Assembly (NCBI GenBank): GCA_033549365.1
Contig: JAWSUF010000003.1
Location: 310,001-374,000, forward strand
Direction of reading: 5' to 3'
Length of the DNA: 64,000 nt
DNA from: Acidobacteriota bacterium
GTDB taxonomy: Bacteria > Acidobacteriota > Aminicenantia > Aminicenantales > Saccharicenantaceae
Position numbers and translations under genes: made by a program. Positions 45,126-53,169 of the stretch are shown here, one piece after another. Numbering within the stretch: position 1 is the first letter of the stretch; each line of letters opens with the position of its first letter. The notes beneath the pieces were generated by a model, which worked only from the letters and a program-made list of their open reading frames with translations, did not search any database and was not told the origin of the DNA.

Positions 45126-46130
45126 ATGAACGGCTTCCTGAGCTTCATGCGCGTGTTCGCCGGCCGGCGCTTCCCCTTCAAGATCGTTTACTGCAAAGAC
45201 TACTGGATGATCGATATCGGGAAGCATGTCTTCCCCGTCCGGAAGTACCGGATCATCATGGAGCGCCTCATGGCCATGGGGGCCGGCCGCAATGTCTTTA
45301 TTGAGCCCGAGCCCGCCTCGGATGACGACCTCCGGCTCGTCCACACCCCCCGCTACTTGAAGAAAATCGCGGACGGAACGTTGTCGGCCTACGAATTGGG
45401 GGTGCTCGAACTGCCGTTTTCCGCGGATCTCGTCCGCTTTTTCCGTCTCCAGGTCGGCGGGACGATCCTGACCGCCCGCCTGGCTCTCGAGGACGGCTGC
45501 GCGATTCACATCGGAGGTGGGTTTCACCATGCCTTCCCGGATCACGGCGAGGGATTCTGCCTGTTCAACGACGTGGCCGTGGCCGTCGAAAAACTCCGTT
45601 CCGAGAACCTGATCCGGAAGGCCATGATCGTCGACTGCGATCTCCATCAGGGAAACGGCACGGCAGCCGTTTTCGTCCGGACGGACGATGTTTTTACGTT
45701 TTCCATTCACCAGATGGACATTTATCCCGCCGAGAAGCCGGCCGGTTCCCTCGATGTCGAGATGTGGTCGGGGGACGGAGATGAGGAATATCTCGGGCGG
45801 CTCCGGTCCCATTTTCCTCGCCTGTTCCGGGAATTCGAACCCGATTTTGTCTTTTACCTGGCCGGCGCCGATCCCTATGAGAGGGACCAGCTCGGAGGGT
45901 TGCGTCTGACCGTCGAAGGGCTCATGGAAAGGGACCGGATCGTCCTGGAGAGCGCCCGGAAACTCGGCATCCCCGCGGCCGTCGTTCTGGCCGGGGGCTA
46001 CGCCGCCTCAGTCGAGGATGTCGCGGAAGTCCACGTCAACACCGTCAAGGCGGCCCGGCGGGCCCAAGTGAAGGCTATCCCGGCCGAGTTTCGTCGCGGA
46101 TCCAGTCGAGATAGGAACGGGACCCATTGA
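45126..46130 (+). CDS. Histone-deacetylase-family (AcuC-like) hydrolase
   Basis: The 334-residue protein has the zinc-dependent deacetylase fold. The His pair is in IGGGFHHAFPDHGEGFCLFND; zinc ligands are in MIVDCDLHQGNGT and AGADPYERDQLGG; the C-terminal LAGGYA motif supplies the usual Gly-Gly-Tyr. Bacterial members deacetylate small molecules such as polyamines, or acetyl-lysine as in AcuC; the substrate here is not clear. The family residues are intact, so it is probably active. The 3' end overlaps the convergent cutA gene by 56 bp. Confidence 0.9.
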   Translation: MNGFLSFMRVFAGRRFPFKIVYCKDYWMIDIGKHVFPVRKYRIIMERLMAMGAGRNVFIEPEPASDDDLRLVHTPRYLKKIADGTLSAYELGVLELPFSADLVRFFRLQVGGTILTARLALEDGCAIHIGGGFHHAFPDHGEGFCLFNDVAVAVEKLRSENLIRKAMIVDCDLHQGNGTAAVFVRTDDVFTFSIHQMDIYPAEKPAGSLDVEMWSGDGDEEYLGRLRSHFPRLFREFEPDFVFYLAGADPYERDQLGGLRLTVEGLMERDRIVLESARKLGIPAAVVLAGGYAASVEDVAEVHVNTVKAARRAQVKAIPAEFRRGSSRDRNGTH

Positions 46131-46404
46131 CCGCGGGGACGGCGAGGATTTCCGGAACGGTGTAAGGGTGGACGGCCCTGATGCCGGCCTCGAGCGCATC
46201 GTAGAGATCCGGCCGCGTCTTGATGATCAGCGTGTGTTCGGCTTCCTCGGCGATCTTCCCCTCCCACCAGTACAGCGACGCGCCGGCCGGCGCGATGTGG
46301 ACGCAGGCGGCCAGCCGCTTTTCCACAACCGCGCGCGCAATGGTCCGGCCCGTTTTCAGGTCGGGAACCGTCGTCAGAACGATGAGGGCTTCGGCGCCGT
46401 TCAT
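46075..46404 (-). CDS. cutA: Divalent-cation tolerance protein CutA
   Basis: The 109-residue protein matches CutA1, a trimeric signalling-like fold: VLTTVPDLKTGRTIARAVVEKRLAACVHI, YWWEGKIAEEAEHTLIIKT and HPYTVPEILAVPAVNGSRSYLDWI are all family motifs. The role in metal tolerance is historical and the molecular function is uncertain. The ATG lies nine bases after the M20 peptidase stop on the same strand, so the two are probably co-transcribed. The 3' end runs 56 bp into the opposing HDAC-like gene. Confidence 0.94.
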   Translation of the reverse strand: MNGAEALIVLTTVPDLKTGRTIARAVVEKRLAACVHIAPAGASLYWWEGKIAEEAEHTLIIKTRPDLYDALEAGIRAVHPYTVPEILAVPAVNGSRSYLDWIRDETRPG

Positions 46405-46413
46405 GACTCCGCC

Positions 46414-47652
46414 TCACTCCTGCAGAAAGACATGGGCGTAGACCTTGCTGCCGTTGACCATGTTGTCGATGACGCAGTATTCGTTGGGTTGGTGGGCGGT
46501 CTCGTCGATCTTGGACCAGCAGGCCGCATGGAATCCCGCTCTCCGGAAGTAGGCCGCGACGGTGCCGCCGCCGATCCCGGCCGGCTTGGCCGTTTTGCCC
46601 ATGACGGCCTTGACGGCTTTCTTGAGCGCCAGAACGACCGGGGCGTCGGTCGGCGTCGGCGGGGCCGCGGGCGCGGCCTGGACGACGTCGACGGAGATCT
46701 TCACTTTAAAGGACTTGGCGATTCCCGCGGCGATGTCCCGAACGGATTTCCGTACGGCGTCGATTTTGTAACCAGGCAGGATGCGGCAGTCCATGTAAAA
46801 GACATCCTCGCCGGGAATGGTGTTGATGTTGGGGACGTTGGGATCTTTCTTGGTCGGTTCGAAAGTCGAAATCGGCGGATCGAAGAGGGGATCGGATTTC
46901 CTGTAGGTCTTGTAAAGCTTGTCCAGCTCCCGGATGAGGTAGGCCGCCGCCCGGAAGCTGTTGATGCCCTTTTCCGGAGTCGAGCCGTGGGCCTGTTTGC
47001 CCTGTGTTTTGATTTTCAGCCAGAGAATGCTCTTTTCGGCCACCTCGATCATGGTGCCCTGGGGGTTTCCCGCATCGGGGACGATGATGAGGTCTTTTTT
47101 CCGGAAGGCGCGGGTGTTTTTCAGGACATAATCGATGCCCTTCTTGTTCCCCGTTTCCTCGTCGGCCGCCAGGGCGATCCCGATGTCCGTGGCCGGGACG
47201 ATCTTTTCCACATGGAGGGCCTTGAGAGCAAACAGCGAAGCGACCATCTCCTGCTGGTTGTCCTCGACGCCGCGCCCGTAAATGCGGCCCTTTTCCACCC
47301 AGGCTTTGAACGGGTCGCCCCGCCAGAGGGATAACTCTCCAGGAGGCACGACATCGGTGTGGGTCATGACCCATGTCGTCCGGGCCGAACTGCGGCCCTT
47401 GGCGACGGCCAGAACATTGGGCCGGTAGCCGTCCGGGGCGTCAAGATCGGGCGCTTTGATGACCTGGATGTCGCCGAGACCGAAATCTTTCAGCCGGGAC
47501 ACCAGAAACTCGGCTTTCCGGGCTTCGCCTTCGCCCCCGCTTGAAGGATCGATGGCCGGGATGGCGCACAGACGGATCTGTAAATCGATCATCTCGTCGC
47601 GGAAGCCGTCGATTCTTTTGAAGAGGCGGGCCAAAGTTTTATTATGATTCAT
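46414..47652 (-). CDS. M20-family metallopeptidase
   Basis: The 412-residue protein has M20 zinc-peptidase motifs: TTWVMTHTDVVPPGE (metal His and catalytic Asp), GRGVEDNQQEMVASL (bridging Asp), ALAADEETGNKKGI (catalytic and metal Glu) and LIIVPDAGNPQG. The dimerisation lid with AHGSTPEKGINS is present. Members include dipeptidases and deacetylases such as ArgE/DapE; the dipeptidase type is more likely but the substrate cannot be read. TGGAGGG precedes the ATG. cutA follows at once. Confidence 0.9.
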   Translation of the reverse strand: MNHNKTLARLFKRIDGFRDEMIDLQIRLCAIPAIDPSSGGEGEARKAEFLVSRLKDFGLGDIQVIKAPDLDAPDGYRPNVLAVAKGRSSARTTWVMTHTDVVPPGELSLWRGDPFKAWVEKGRIYGRGVEDNQQEMVASLFALKALHVEKIVPATDIGIALAADEETGNKKGIDYVLKNTRAFRKKDLIIVPDAGNPQGTMIEVAEKSILWLKIKTQGKQAHGSTPEKGINSFRAAAYLIRELDKLYKTYRKSDPLFDPPISTFEPTKKDPNVPNINTIPGEDVFYMDCRILPGYKIDAVRKSVRDIAAGIAKSFKVKISVDVVQAAPAAPPTPTDAPVVLALKKAVKAVMGKTAKPAGIGGGTVAAYFRRAGFHAACWSKIDETAHQPNEYCVIDNMVNGSKVYAHVFLQE

Positions 47653-47687
47653 GCTGTCCCTCCAAAATTCAATATATCAGAGGTTTC

Positions 47688-47716
47688 TTGACTTTTCCAG
47701 GGGGGGCGGCTACATT
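47688..47716 (+). promoter_or_regulatory. Promoter of the glycan cluster, start next to the ATG
   Basis: TTGACT (47688-47693), a 17-nt spacer and TACATT (47711-47716) place +1 at about 47723, two bases before the ATG at 47725. Confidence 0.7.
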
Positions 47717-47724
47717 ACCGGAAG

Positions 47725-48861
47725 ATGCGCATCGGGCTGGACGTCAGACCCTCCCTCCGAGAAGAGACGGGGGTCGGTGTCTATATCCGGAACCTCGTCG
47801 ACCGCCTGGCGAGGATCGACAGGAGCCACGAGTACTTTCTTTTTTCGTCGTCCTGGAAAGACCGATTTCCCGCCTCCGCCGTTCCGCCTCTTCCCAATGT
47901 CCGCCTGAAAGATTGCCGCCTGCCCGTCCGGGCCGTGAATTTCCTGTGGCAGGAACTCGGCTGGCCGCCTCTCGATGTTTTCGCCGGGGGCCGCCTGGAC
48001 CTGGCTCATTCGCCGACGCCGCTCATTCTGCCGACGCGGGGACGAACCGTCGTCACCGTCTGCGATCTGTTTTTTCTGGACGAGCCGGAAAAGGCCGACA
48101 CCGAAGCCCGCCGGGTTTTCGTCCGCAAGGCGGAAAAATCCCTGCGGGCGGCCGACGGGGTCCTGACCATTTCCCGATTCACCCGCGCCGCCGTCCTGGA
48201 CAGGTTCGGGTTGGACGCGGACAAGGTCGAGGCCGCGCTGCTTGGTGTGGGCGGAGATTATTCGGTTCCCCCGGCCCGGGAGGATCTCGAACAAACTCAA
48301 AAGCGTCTCGGCCTGCCTTCGGAATTCGTGCTTTTCGTGGGGGCCGTCGAACCGCGGAAAAACCTGCCCGGCCTCGTCGAGGCCATGCGGATCATCCGTG
48401 ACCGGGGGCTGCGGGCGCCGCTTGTCATCGCCGGCCGTGAGGGCGGAGACTCGGGCCGTGTCCGGGAAATGATTGCCGGCCGGGGGCTCGAGGACCGGGT
48501 CATTTTCACGGGATATGTTTCAGACCTCGAGCTTCGGATCCTTTACCGTTTGGCCCGGTTGCTCGTCGTTCCCTCTTTTCTCGAGGGATTCGGTCTGCCG
48601 CTGGCCGAAGCCATGGCTTCGGAGCTTCCTGTGGCCGTCTCCGCCGCCGGCGCCCTTCCCGAGGTCGGCGGAGACGCTCCCTTGTATTTCGATCCCGCCG
48701 ACATCGAGGGCATGGCCGAGGCCGTCTCCCGCCTCTATGAAGACGAGACTCTGCGGCGAGACAGGATTGCGGCGGGCCGGGCCCGGGCGGCCGAGTTGAC
48801 CTGGGACCGGACGGCCGCGGCCACTCTCGCATTCTACAAACGGATCGTGGGCGGCGGATGA
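47725..48861 (+). CDS. Glycosyltransferase family 4 (a)
   Basis: The 378-residue GT-B enzyme starts MRIGLDVRPSLREETGVGVYIRNL, has the acceptor-side Rossmann half, and a donor-side half with LFVGAVEPRKNLPGLVEAM, RVIFTGYVSDLELRILYR and the EX7E-type region VPSFLEGFGLPLAEAMA. It would transfer a sugar from an activated nucleotide donor, probably on the inner face of the membrane. It is first in a tight run of glycan genes; the next start overlaps by four bases. Donor and acceptor unknown. Its transcript may be leaderless. Confidence 0.92.
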   Translation: MRIGLDVRPSLREETGVGVYIRNLVDRLARIDRSHEYFLFSSSWKDRFPASAVPPLPNVRLKDCRLPVRAVNFLWQELGWPPLDVFAGGRLDLAHSPTPLILPTRGRTVVTVCDLFFLDEPEKADTEARRVFVRKAEKSLRAADGVLTISRFTRAAVLDRFGLDADKVEAALLGVGGDYSVPPAREDLEQTQKRLGLPSEFVLFVGAVEPRKNLPGLVEAMRIIRDRGLRAPLVIAGREGGDSGRVREMIAGRGLEDRVIFTGYVSDLELRILYRLARLLVVPSFLEGFGLPLAEAMASELPVAVSAAGALPEVGGDAPLYFDPADIEGMAEAVSRLYEDETLRRDRIAAGRARAAELTWDRTAAATLAFYKRIVGGG

Positions 48862-50003
48862 AGACGATCCTCTTTGTTTCCCACGCCGCCGAGCTGAACG
48901 GCGCCGAGCGGATGCTTCTTGAAACTCTCCGGAAAATCGACCGTTCCCGCTTCCGGCCGCTTCTCGCCGTTCCCCGGTCCGGTCCCCTCGTTCAGGCCGC
49001 CGGAGAGGCCGGAGTCCCGGCCCGCGTCATCCCCATGAAATGGTGGCTAACCGAGCGGGGAAAAGTCTGGAAACAGCTTCCGGTCCGGGTCTGGAACGCA
49101 GCCGGCGTGCGCCGCCTGGCCGCCTGGATCCGGGAAGAAAATGCGGCGGCTGTTTTTTCCAATTCCGCGGCCTCTTTTGCGGGGGCCCTGGCCGCTCGAA
49201 AAACGAACCGCCCTCATGTCTGGCTTGTTCATGAGGTGCTCGACGGCCCGCGGCCCATCCTGCGTTATCTTTTCGGCCGCCGGAGGCTTGTCCGGCGGAT
49301 CCGGCGTCTTTCGGCCGTCGTCGCCGTCAATTCGCTTGAGACGGCCCGGGCTTTCGGAGGAGTGCCGGCCGTCCGGCTTGTTCCCGTCGGCATCGACGCG
49401 GCCCGGCCTTCCGGAGATCGGGACGCCCTGCGCGCCGAATTCGGGATTGAAAGCGAAGACAAAATCGTCGCCGTCGTCGGCAAGATCTATCCGGATAAAG
49501 GGCAGATGGAGGCTCTCCGGGCCGTCGAAAGCCTGTTGCCCTCCCAGCCGCGGCTTAAGATTCTCGTTATCGGAGATCCGGCCGACCGCCGTTACGCCGC
49601 CCGCCTCGAAAAGGCGGCCGCATCCGAAACCCTGAGGGGCCGGGTCGTTTTCACCGGATTTCGAAACGATCTCCGGAATCTTTTCGGCCTTGTGGATGTT
49701 CTCGTCGTTCCCTCCCGTGTGGAATCCTTCGGCCGGGCGGCCCTCGAAGCCATGGTGGCCGGCGTTCCGGTTCTGGCCGTTCCCGAGGGAGGCTTGAAGG
49801 AATTCGTCATCCCCGGAGAGACGGGGTTTTTGTCCGAGGACGCTACGGCGGCCGGACTGGCCGCCGCTCTGTCCCGCATCCTGGATGATCCGGACGAGGC
49901 GCGGCGGATCGCCGCCCGGGCCGCCGAACGGACGGCCGCCGAGCGAAGTCTGGCGGCCCAGGTCGAAGAAATCGAGCGTATCCTGGAGGATGTCCTTGCC
50001 TGA
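48858..50003 (+). CDS. Glycosyltransferase family 4 (b)
   Basis: The 381-residue GT-B protein has an N-terminus LFVSHAAELNGAERMLLETL with a GxE motif, then IVAVVGKIYPDKGQMEALRAV, VVFTGFRNDLRNLFGLVDVLVVPS and ESFGRAALEAMVAGVPVLAV in the donor domain. It overlaps both neighbours (ATGA at 48858), so the genes are translated together. The role in making a surface polysaccharide or lipid-linked oligosaccharide is inferred from the cluster. Confidence 0.92.
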   Translation: MKTILFVSHAAELNGAERMLLETLRKIDRSRFRPLLAVPRSGPLVQAAGEAGVPARVIPMKWWLTERGKVWKQLPVRVWNAAGVRRLAAWIREENAAAVFSNSAASFAGALAARKTNRPHVWLVHEVLDGPRPILRYLFGRRRLVRRIRRLSAVVAVNSLETARAFGGVPAVRLVPVGIDAARPSGDRDALRAEFGIESEDKIVAVVGKIYPDKGQMEALRAVESLLPSQPRLKILVIGDPADRRYAARLEKAAASETLRGRVVFTGFRNDLRNLFGLVDVLVVPSRVESFGRAALEAMVAGVPVLAVPEGGLKEFVIPGETGFLSEDATAAGLAAALSRILDDPDEARRIAARAAERTAAERSLAAQVEEIERILEDVLA

Positions 50004-50895
50004 TAAAACGCCCGGACCCGCTCTGTCCATCATCCTGGTGAACTATAACGGCGGGCTGTTTCTTCAGGTCTGTCTGGATGCCGTCCACGAACGGACCCGG
50101 AACATGGATGTCGAAGTCATCGTCGTCGACAACGGCTCGACGGACGGAAGTCCGGAGGCGGCGGAGGCCGCCTATCCCTGGGTGCGCATCATCCGGAATG
50201 AAGGCAATCCGGGTTTCAGCGCCGCAAACAACCGGGGTTGGCGCGCCTGCCGCGGAAAGCATATTCTTTTTATGAATACCGATGTCGTTCTCGCCGCCGG
50301 AACATTGGAGCGGCTCCGCGACGGTCTGGATGAAGATCCGGCGATTGGGGCGGCCGGCCCGGCCCTCCTGCAGGGACCCGGGATCTACCAGGTGTCGTAT
50401 GGGAAAAAGAACACATTTTTCCGGGAGCTTTTCCGCAAGTCCCTGCTCAACCGCCGCCTTCGCCGGACCGCGGGACGAGGCCGGAACGTCAGCTCCGTCG
50501 ATTGGGTGAGCGGCGCTTTTCTTCTCGTCCGGCGCGAGGCGTTGGAGAAAGCCGGCGGCTTCGACGAAAAGTTTTTCCTTTATTTCGAGGATATCGATCT
50601 TTGCCTGCGTATCAAGCAGGCTGGCTGGAAGGTCGTCTACGCGCCGGGAGCGCCGTCCTTTCACGAAGGGGGAGCCTCGGCCGCGGCCGCTCCTTTGCGG
50701 GCCCGGTACGAATACCGGAAAAGCCAGATTCTGTTCTACCGCAAGCACAACTCCGCCCTGTCTCTGGCCCTGCTCAAGGCCTACCTGGGGCTGAGTTTCC
50801 TGTTCCTGCCGCGGAAGCCGCCGCCCGGACGGGAAACCGACCCGGTCCGCTCGGACTTCCTCCGGCTTCTGAAAAACAGGGGAGACTCGCCATGA
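49990..50895 (+). CDS. Glycosyltransferase family 2
   Basis: The 301-residue GT-A enzyme shows LSIILVNYNGGLFLQVCLDAV, VEVIVVDNGSTDGSPEAA, ILFMNTDVVLAAG (the DxD-like site) and VSGAFLLVRREALEKAGGFDEKFFLYFEDIDLCLR, typical of rhamnosyltransferase-type family-2 enzymes. The start is uncertain. ATG at 49990 lies directly after GGAGG, too close for use as a ribosome site. TTG at 49996 has better spacing and would shorten the protein by two residues. Both overlap the previous gene. Confidence 0.9.
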   Translation: MSLPDKTPGPALSIILVNYNGGLFLQVCLDAVHERTRNMDVEVIVVDNGSTDGSPEAAEAAYPWVRIIRNEGNPGFSAANNRGWRACRGKHILFMNTDVVLAAGTLERLRDGLDEDPAIGAAGPALLQGPGIYQVSYGKKNTFFRELFRKSLLNRRLRRTAGRGRNVSSVDWVSGAFLLVRREALEKAGGFDEKFFLYFEDIDLCLRIKQAGWKVVYAPGAPSFHEGGASAAAAPLRARYEYRKSQILFYRKHNSALSLALLKAYLGLSFLFLPRKPPPGRETDPVRSDFLRLLKNRGDSP

Positions 50896-52016
50896 GACGG
50901 CTTCGAGTTCTGGAAATGATCGACCGGCCGTTTCTCGGCGGCGGGCAGATCACCGTTTTCAATCTGGCCGCGGGACTGGATCCGGAAAGCTTCGAAACCG
51001 CCGTCTGTTCGGGCGGGGGAGGGCCGCTTGAAGCGGAACTCCGGCAACGCGGCATCCCGCATATCCCCTTCGATTTTCCGCGGGTCCCGGGCCGGGGTGT
51101 CCGGAAGCTGGCCGCCGTTCTCGAAGAGGGACGGTTTGATATCGTTCACACACATGGCGGCGTGGCCGGCCTGGCAGGCCGGGCGGCTGCGCATCGAGCC
51201 CGCATCCCCGCCGTCGTCCATACGCTCCACGGCATCCATTACCTCCACTACCGGAACCCGGTTCTCAAGCGGGCCATGATCGTCCTGGAACGGCGGTGTT
51301 CGAAATCGACCGACGCCGTCGTTGTTGTTTCGGAAGCCGACAGGGCCGCGGCCCGGCGTTTGCGTCTGGCGCCGCCCGAGCGCATCAAACTCATCCGAAA
51401 CGGCGTCCCAACCCGGCCTGAACCCGCGGCCGCGATCAAGGACAAACTGCGGCGGGATCTCGGCCTGGAGGGCGGTCCGGTCGTCGGCGCCGTGTCCCGG
51501 CTCCACCGGCAGAAGGGCGTCATTCATTTTATCGGGGCGGCGGCCCGGATCCTTCGAGAACGGCCCGATGCCCGGTTCGTCGTGGTCGGCGGAGGACCTC
51601 TGCGGAAGGCGATCGAGGCGGCGATCGGGAGAGCCGGGCTTTGCGGAAAATTCCGGCTGGCCGCAGAGCGCCCGGATGCCCGGGATATCCTGTCTCTTTT
51701 CGACGTCTTTGTCTTGCCTTCCCTGTGGGAGGGACTGCCTTATGTCCTGGTCGAGGCCGCGGCTCTGGGCAAACCCATCGTCGTCACGGACATCGACGGC
51801 GTTCGCGAGGTCCTGAAGGACGGTGAGACGGGACTCCGGGTTCCCGTCGCGGATCCTGAGGCCCTGGCCCGGGCCGTCCTCCGCCTGTTGGACGACGGGG
51901 ACCTGGCCGCCCGCCTCGGCAACAACGCGCGGGCCGCCATCCCCAAACTGTTTTCCATGGACCGCATGATGGAGGAAACCGGAGCTCTGTATCTTGAAAT
52001 CCGCGGCGGGTTGTGA
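50892..52016 (+). CDS. Glycosyltransferase family 4 (c)
   Basis: The 374-residue GT-B protein begins RRLRVLEMIDRPFLGGGQITVFNLAAGL, carries DIVHTHGGVAGLAGR and HTLHGIHYLHYRNP in the acceptor half, and VGAVSRLHRQKGVIHFIGAA, FDVFVLPSLWEGLPYVLVEAAALGKPIVVTDI in the donor half. ATG at 50892 overlaps the previous stop (ATGA) and starts the conserved fold; an upstream in-frame extension lies inside the family-2 gene and is not conserved. It is the last gene before a new promoter. Confidence 0.92.
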   Translation: MRRLRVLEMIDRPFLGGGQITVFNLAAGLDPESFETAVCSGGGGPLEAELRQRGIPHIPFDFPRVPGRGVRKLAAVLEEGRFDIVHTHGGVAGLAGRAAAHRARIPAVVHTLHGIHYLHYRNPVLKRAMIVLERRCSKSTDAVVVVSEADRAAARRLRLAPPERIKLIRNGVPTRPEPAAAIKDKLRRDLGLEGGPVVGAVSRLHRQKGVIHFIGAAARILRERPDARFVVVGGGPLRKAIEAAIGRAGLCGKFRLAAERPDARDILSLFDVFVLPSLWEGLPYVLVEAAALGKPIVVTDIDGVREVLKDGETGLRVPVADPEALARAVLRLLDDGDLAARLGNNARAAIPKLFSMDRMMEETGALYLEIRGGL

Positions 52017-52039
52017 GCCGGGCGGGTTTGGACTATAAT
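52011..52039 (+). promoter_or_regulatory. Internal promoter of the glycan cluster, start next to the ATG
   Basis: TTGTGA (52011-52016, which includes the stop codon of the preceding gene), a 17-nt spacer and TATAAT (52034-52039) place +1 near 52046, two bases before the ATG at 52048. The intervening bases are all C or T, so no ribosome site is possible. Confidence 0.75.
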
Positions 52040-52047
52040 TTCCCCCC

Positions 52048-53169
52048 ATGGAAAATGCCCGGGTCGCCCTGGTTCACGACTGGCTGACGGGCCTCAGAGG
52101 CGGGGAAAAGGTCCTCGAGGTTCTGGCCGAAATCTTTCCCCGGGCCGTGATCCATACGCTGCTCCATATTCCGGGCAGCCAACCCAAGGCCATCGAGAAC
52201 CTGGAAATCCGGACGGCGTTCATCCAGAAGCTTCCCTTCGTCCGAAAAAAATACCGTTCCTATCTGCCGCTTTTTCCTCTTGCGGTCGAACTCTTCGACC
52301 TTCAGGAATTCGACCTGGTCGTCTCGTCCTCCCACTGCGTGGCCAAAGGCGCCATCCCCCGGCCCGATGCCCTGCATGTTTCCTATGTCCATTCTCCGGT
52401 CAGATACGCCTGGAACCAGTACTCCGCCTATTTCTCCTCCACCCGGTTGTCTCCTCTCGGCCGATGGACGATTCCGCCCGTCATTCACTACCTGAGGCTC
52501 TGGGACGTCGCCTCTTCCGCCCGGGTCGACCATTTCGCGGCCAATTCGGTCAATGTCGCCCGGCGCATCGAAAAATATTACCGCCGGCCGGCCGAGGTCG
52601 TCCACCCGCCGGTGGACACGGAGTTCTTCACGCCCGGCGAAGACGGCCGCAAGGACGACTACGACCTGATCGTCTCGGCCCTCGTGCCCTACAAGCGGCT
52701 CGATCTGGCGGTCGCCGCATACAATAAGTTGGGCCGGAGGCTCGTCATTGTCGGGACGGGACCGGAATCCCGCCGTCTGCGCAAGGCCGCCCGATCGAAT
52801 ATCGCCTTCGTCGACCGTGTCGATGATGTCGAGCTCCGCCGCTTGTATCGGGGGGCGCGGACCTTTCTTCTGCCGGGTGAGGAGGATTTCGGGATCGCCG
52901 TGCTGGAGGCTCAGGCCTGCGGCACGCCCGTTGTCGCCCTGGGCCGCGGAGGGGCCCTGGAGACCGTCGTTCCCGGAGAGACCGGACTTCTCTTCAACGA
53001 GTCCTCGGTCGCCGCCCTCCTTCGCGTCCTTGACAAATTCGACGGCTTCGCATTTAATAAGGCCGCCGCTCGATCCAACGCCATGAAATTTTCCAGACAG
53101 GTTTTCAAGGAGAAGATGTCCGGTTTCCTCCGGGCCAAATGGAAGGCCGCCGGCTTCGCCGACCGATGA
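52048..53169 (+). CDS. Glycosyltransferase family 4 (d), WbaZ-like
   Basis: The 373-residue GT-B protein opens VALVHDWLTGLRGGEKVLEVLAEIFP and contains DLVVSSSHCVAKGAIPRPDALHVSYVHSPVRYAW, a block typical of mannosyl-type transferases in O-antigen and exopolysaccharide clusters. The donor domain has YDLIVSALVPYKRLDLAVAAYNKLG and EEDFGIAVLEAQACGTPVVALGRGG. Its ATG has no Shine-Dalgarno sequence and sits at the predicted transcription start. It overlaps the next gene by ATGA. Confidence 0.92.
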   Translation: MENARVALVHDWLTGLRGGEKVLEVLAEIFPRAVIHTLLHIPGSQPKAIENLEIRTAFIQKLPFVRKKYRSYLPLFPLAVELFDLQEFDLVVSSSHCVAKGAIPRPDALHVSYVHSPVRYAWNQYSAYFSSTRLSPLGRWTIPPVIHYLRLWDVASSARVDHFAANSVNVARRIEKYYRRPAEVVHPPVDTEFFTPGEDGRKDDYDLIVSALVPYKRLDLAVAAYNKLGRRLVIVGTGPESRRLRKAARSNIAFVDRVDDVELRRLYRGARTFLLPGEEDFGIAVLEAQACGTPVVALGRGGALETVVPGETGLLFNESSVAALLRVLDKFDGFAFNKAAARSNAMKFSRQVFKEKMSGFLRAKWKAAGFADR

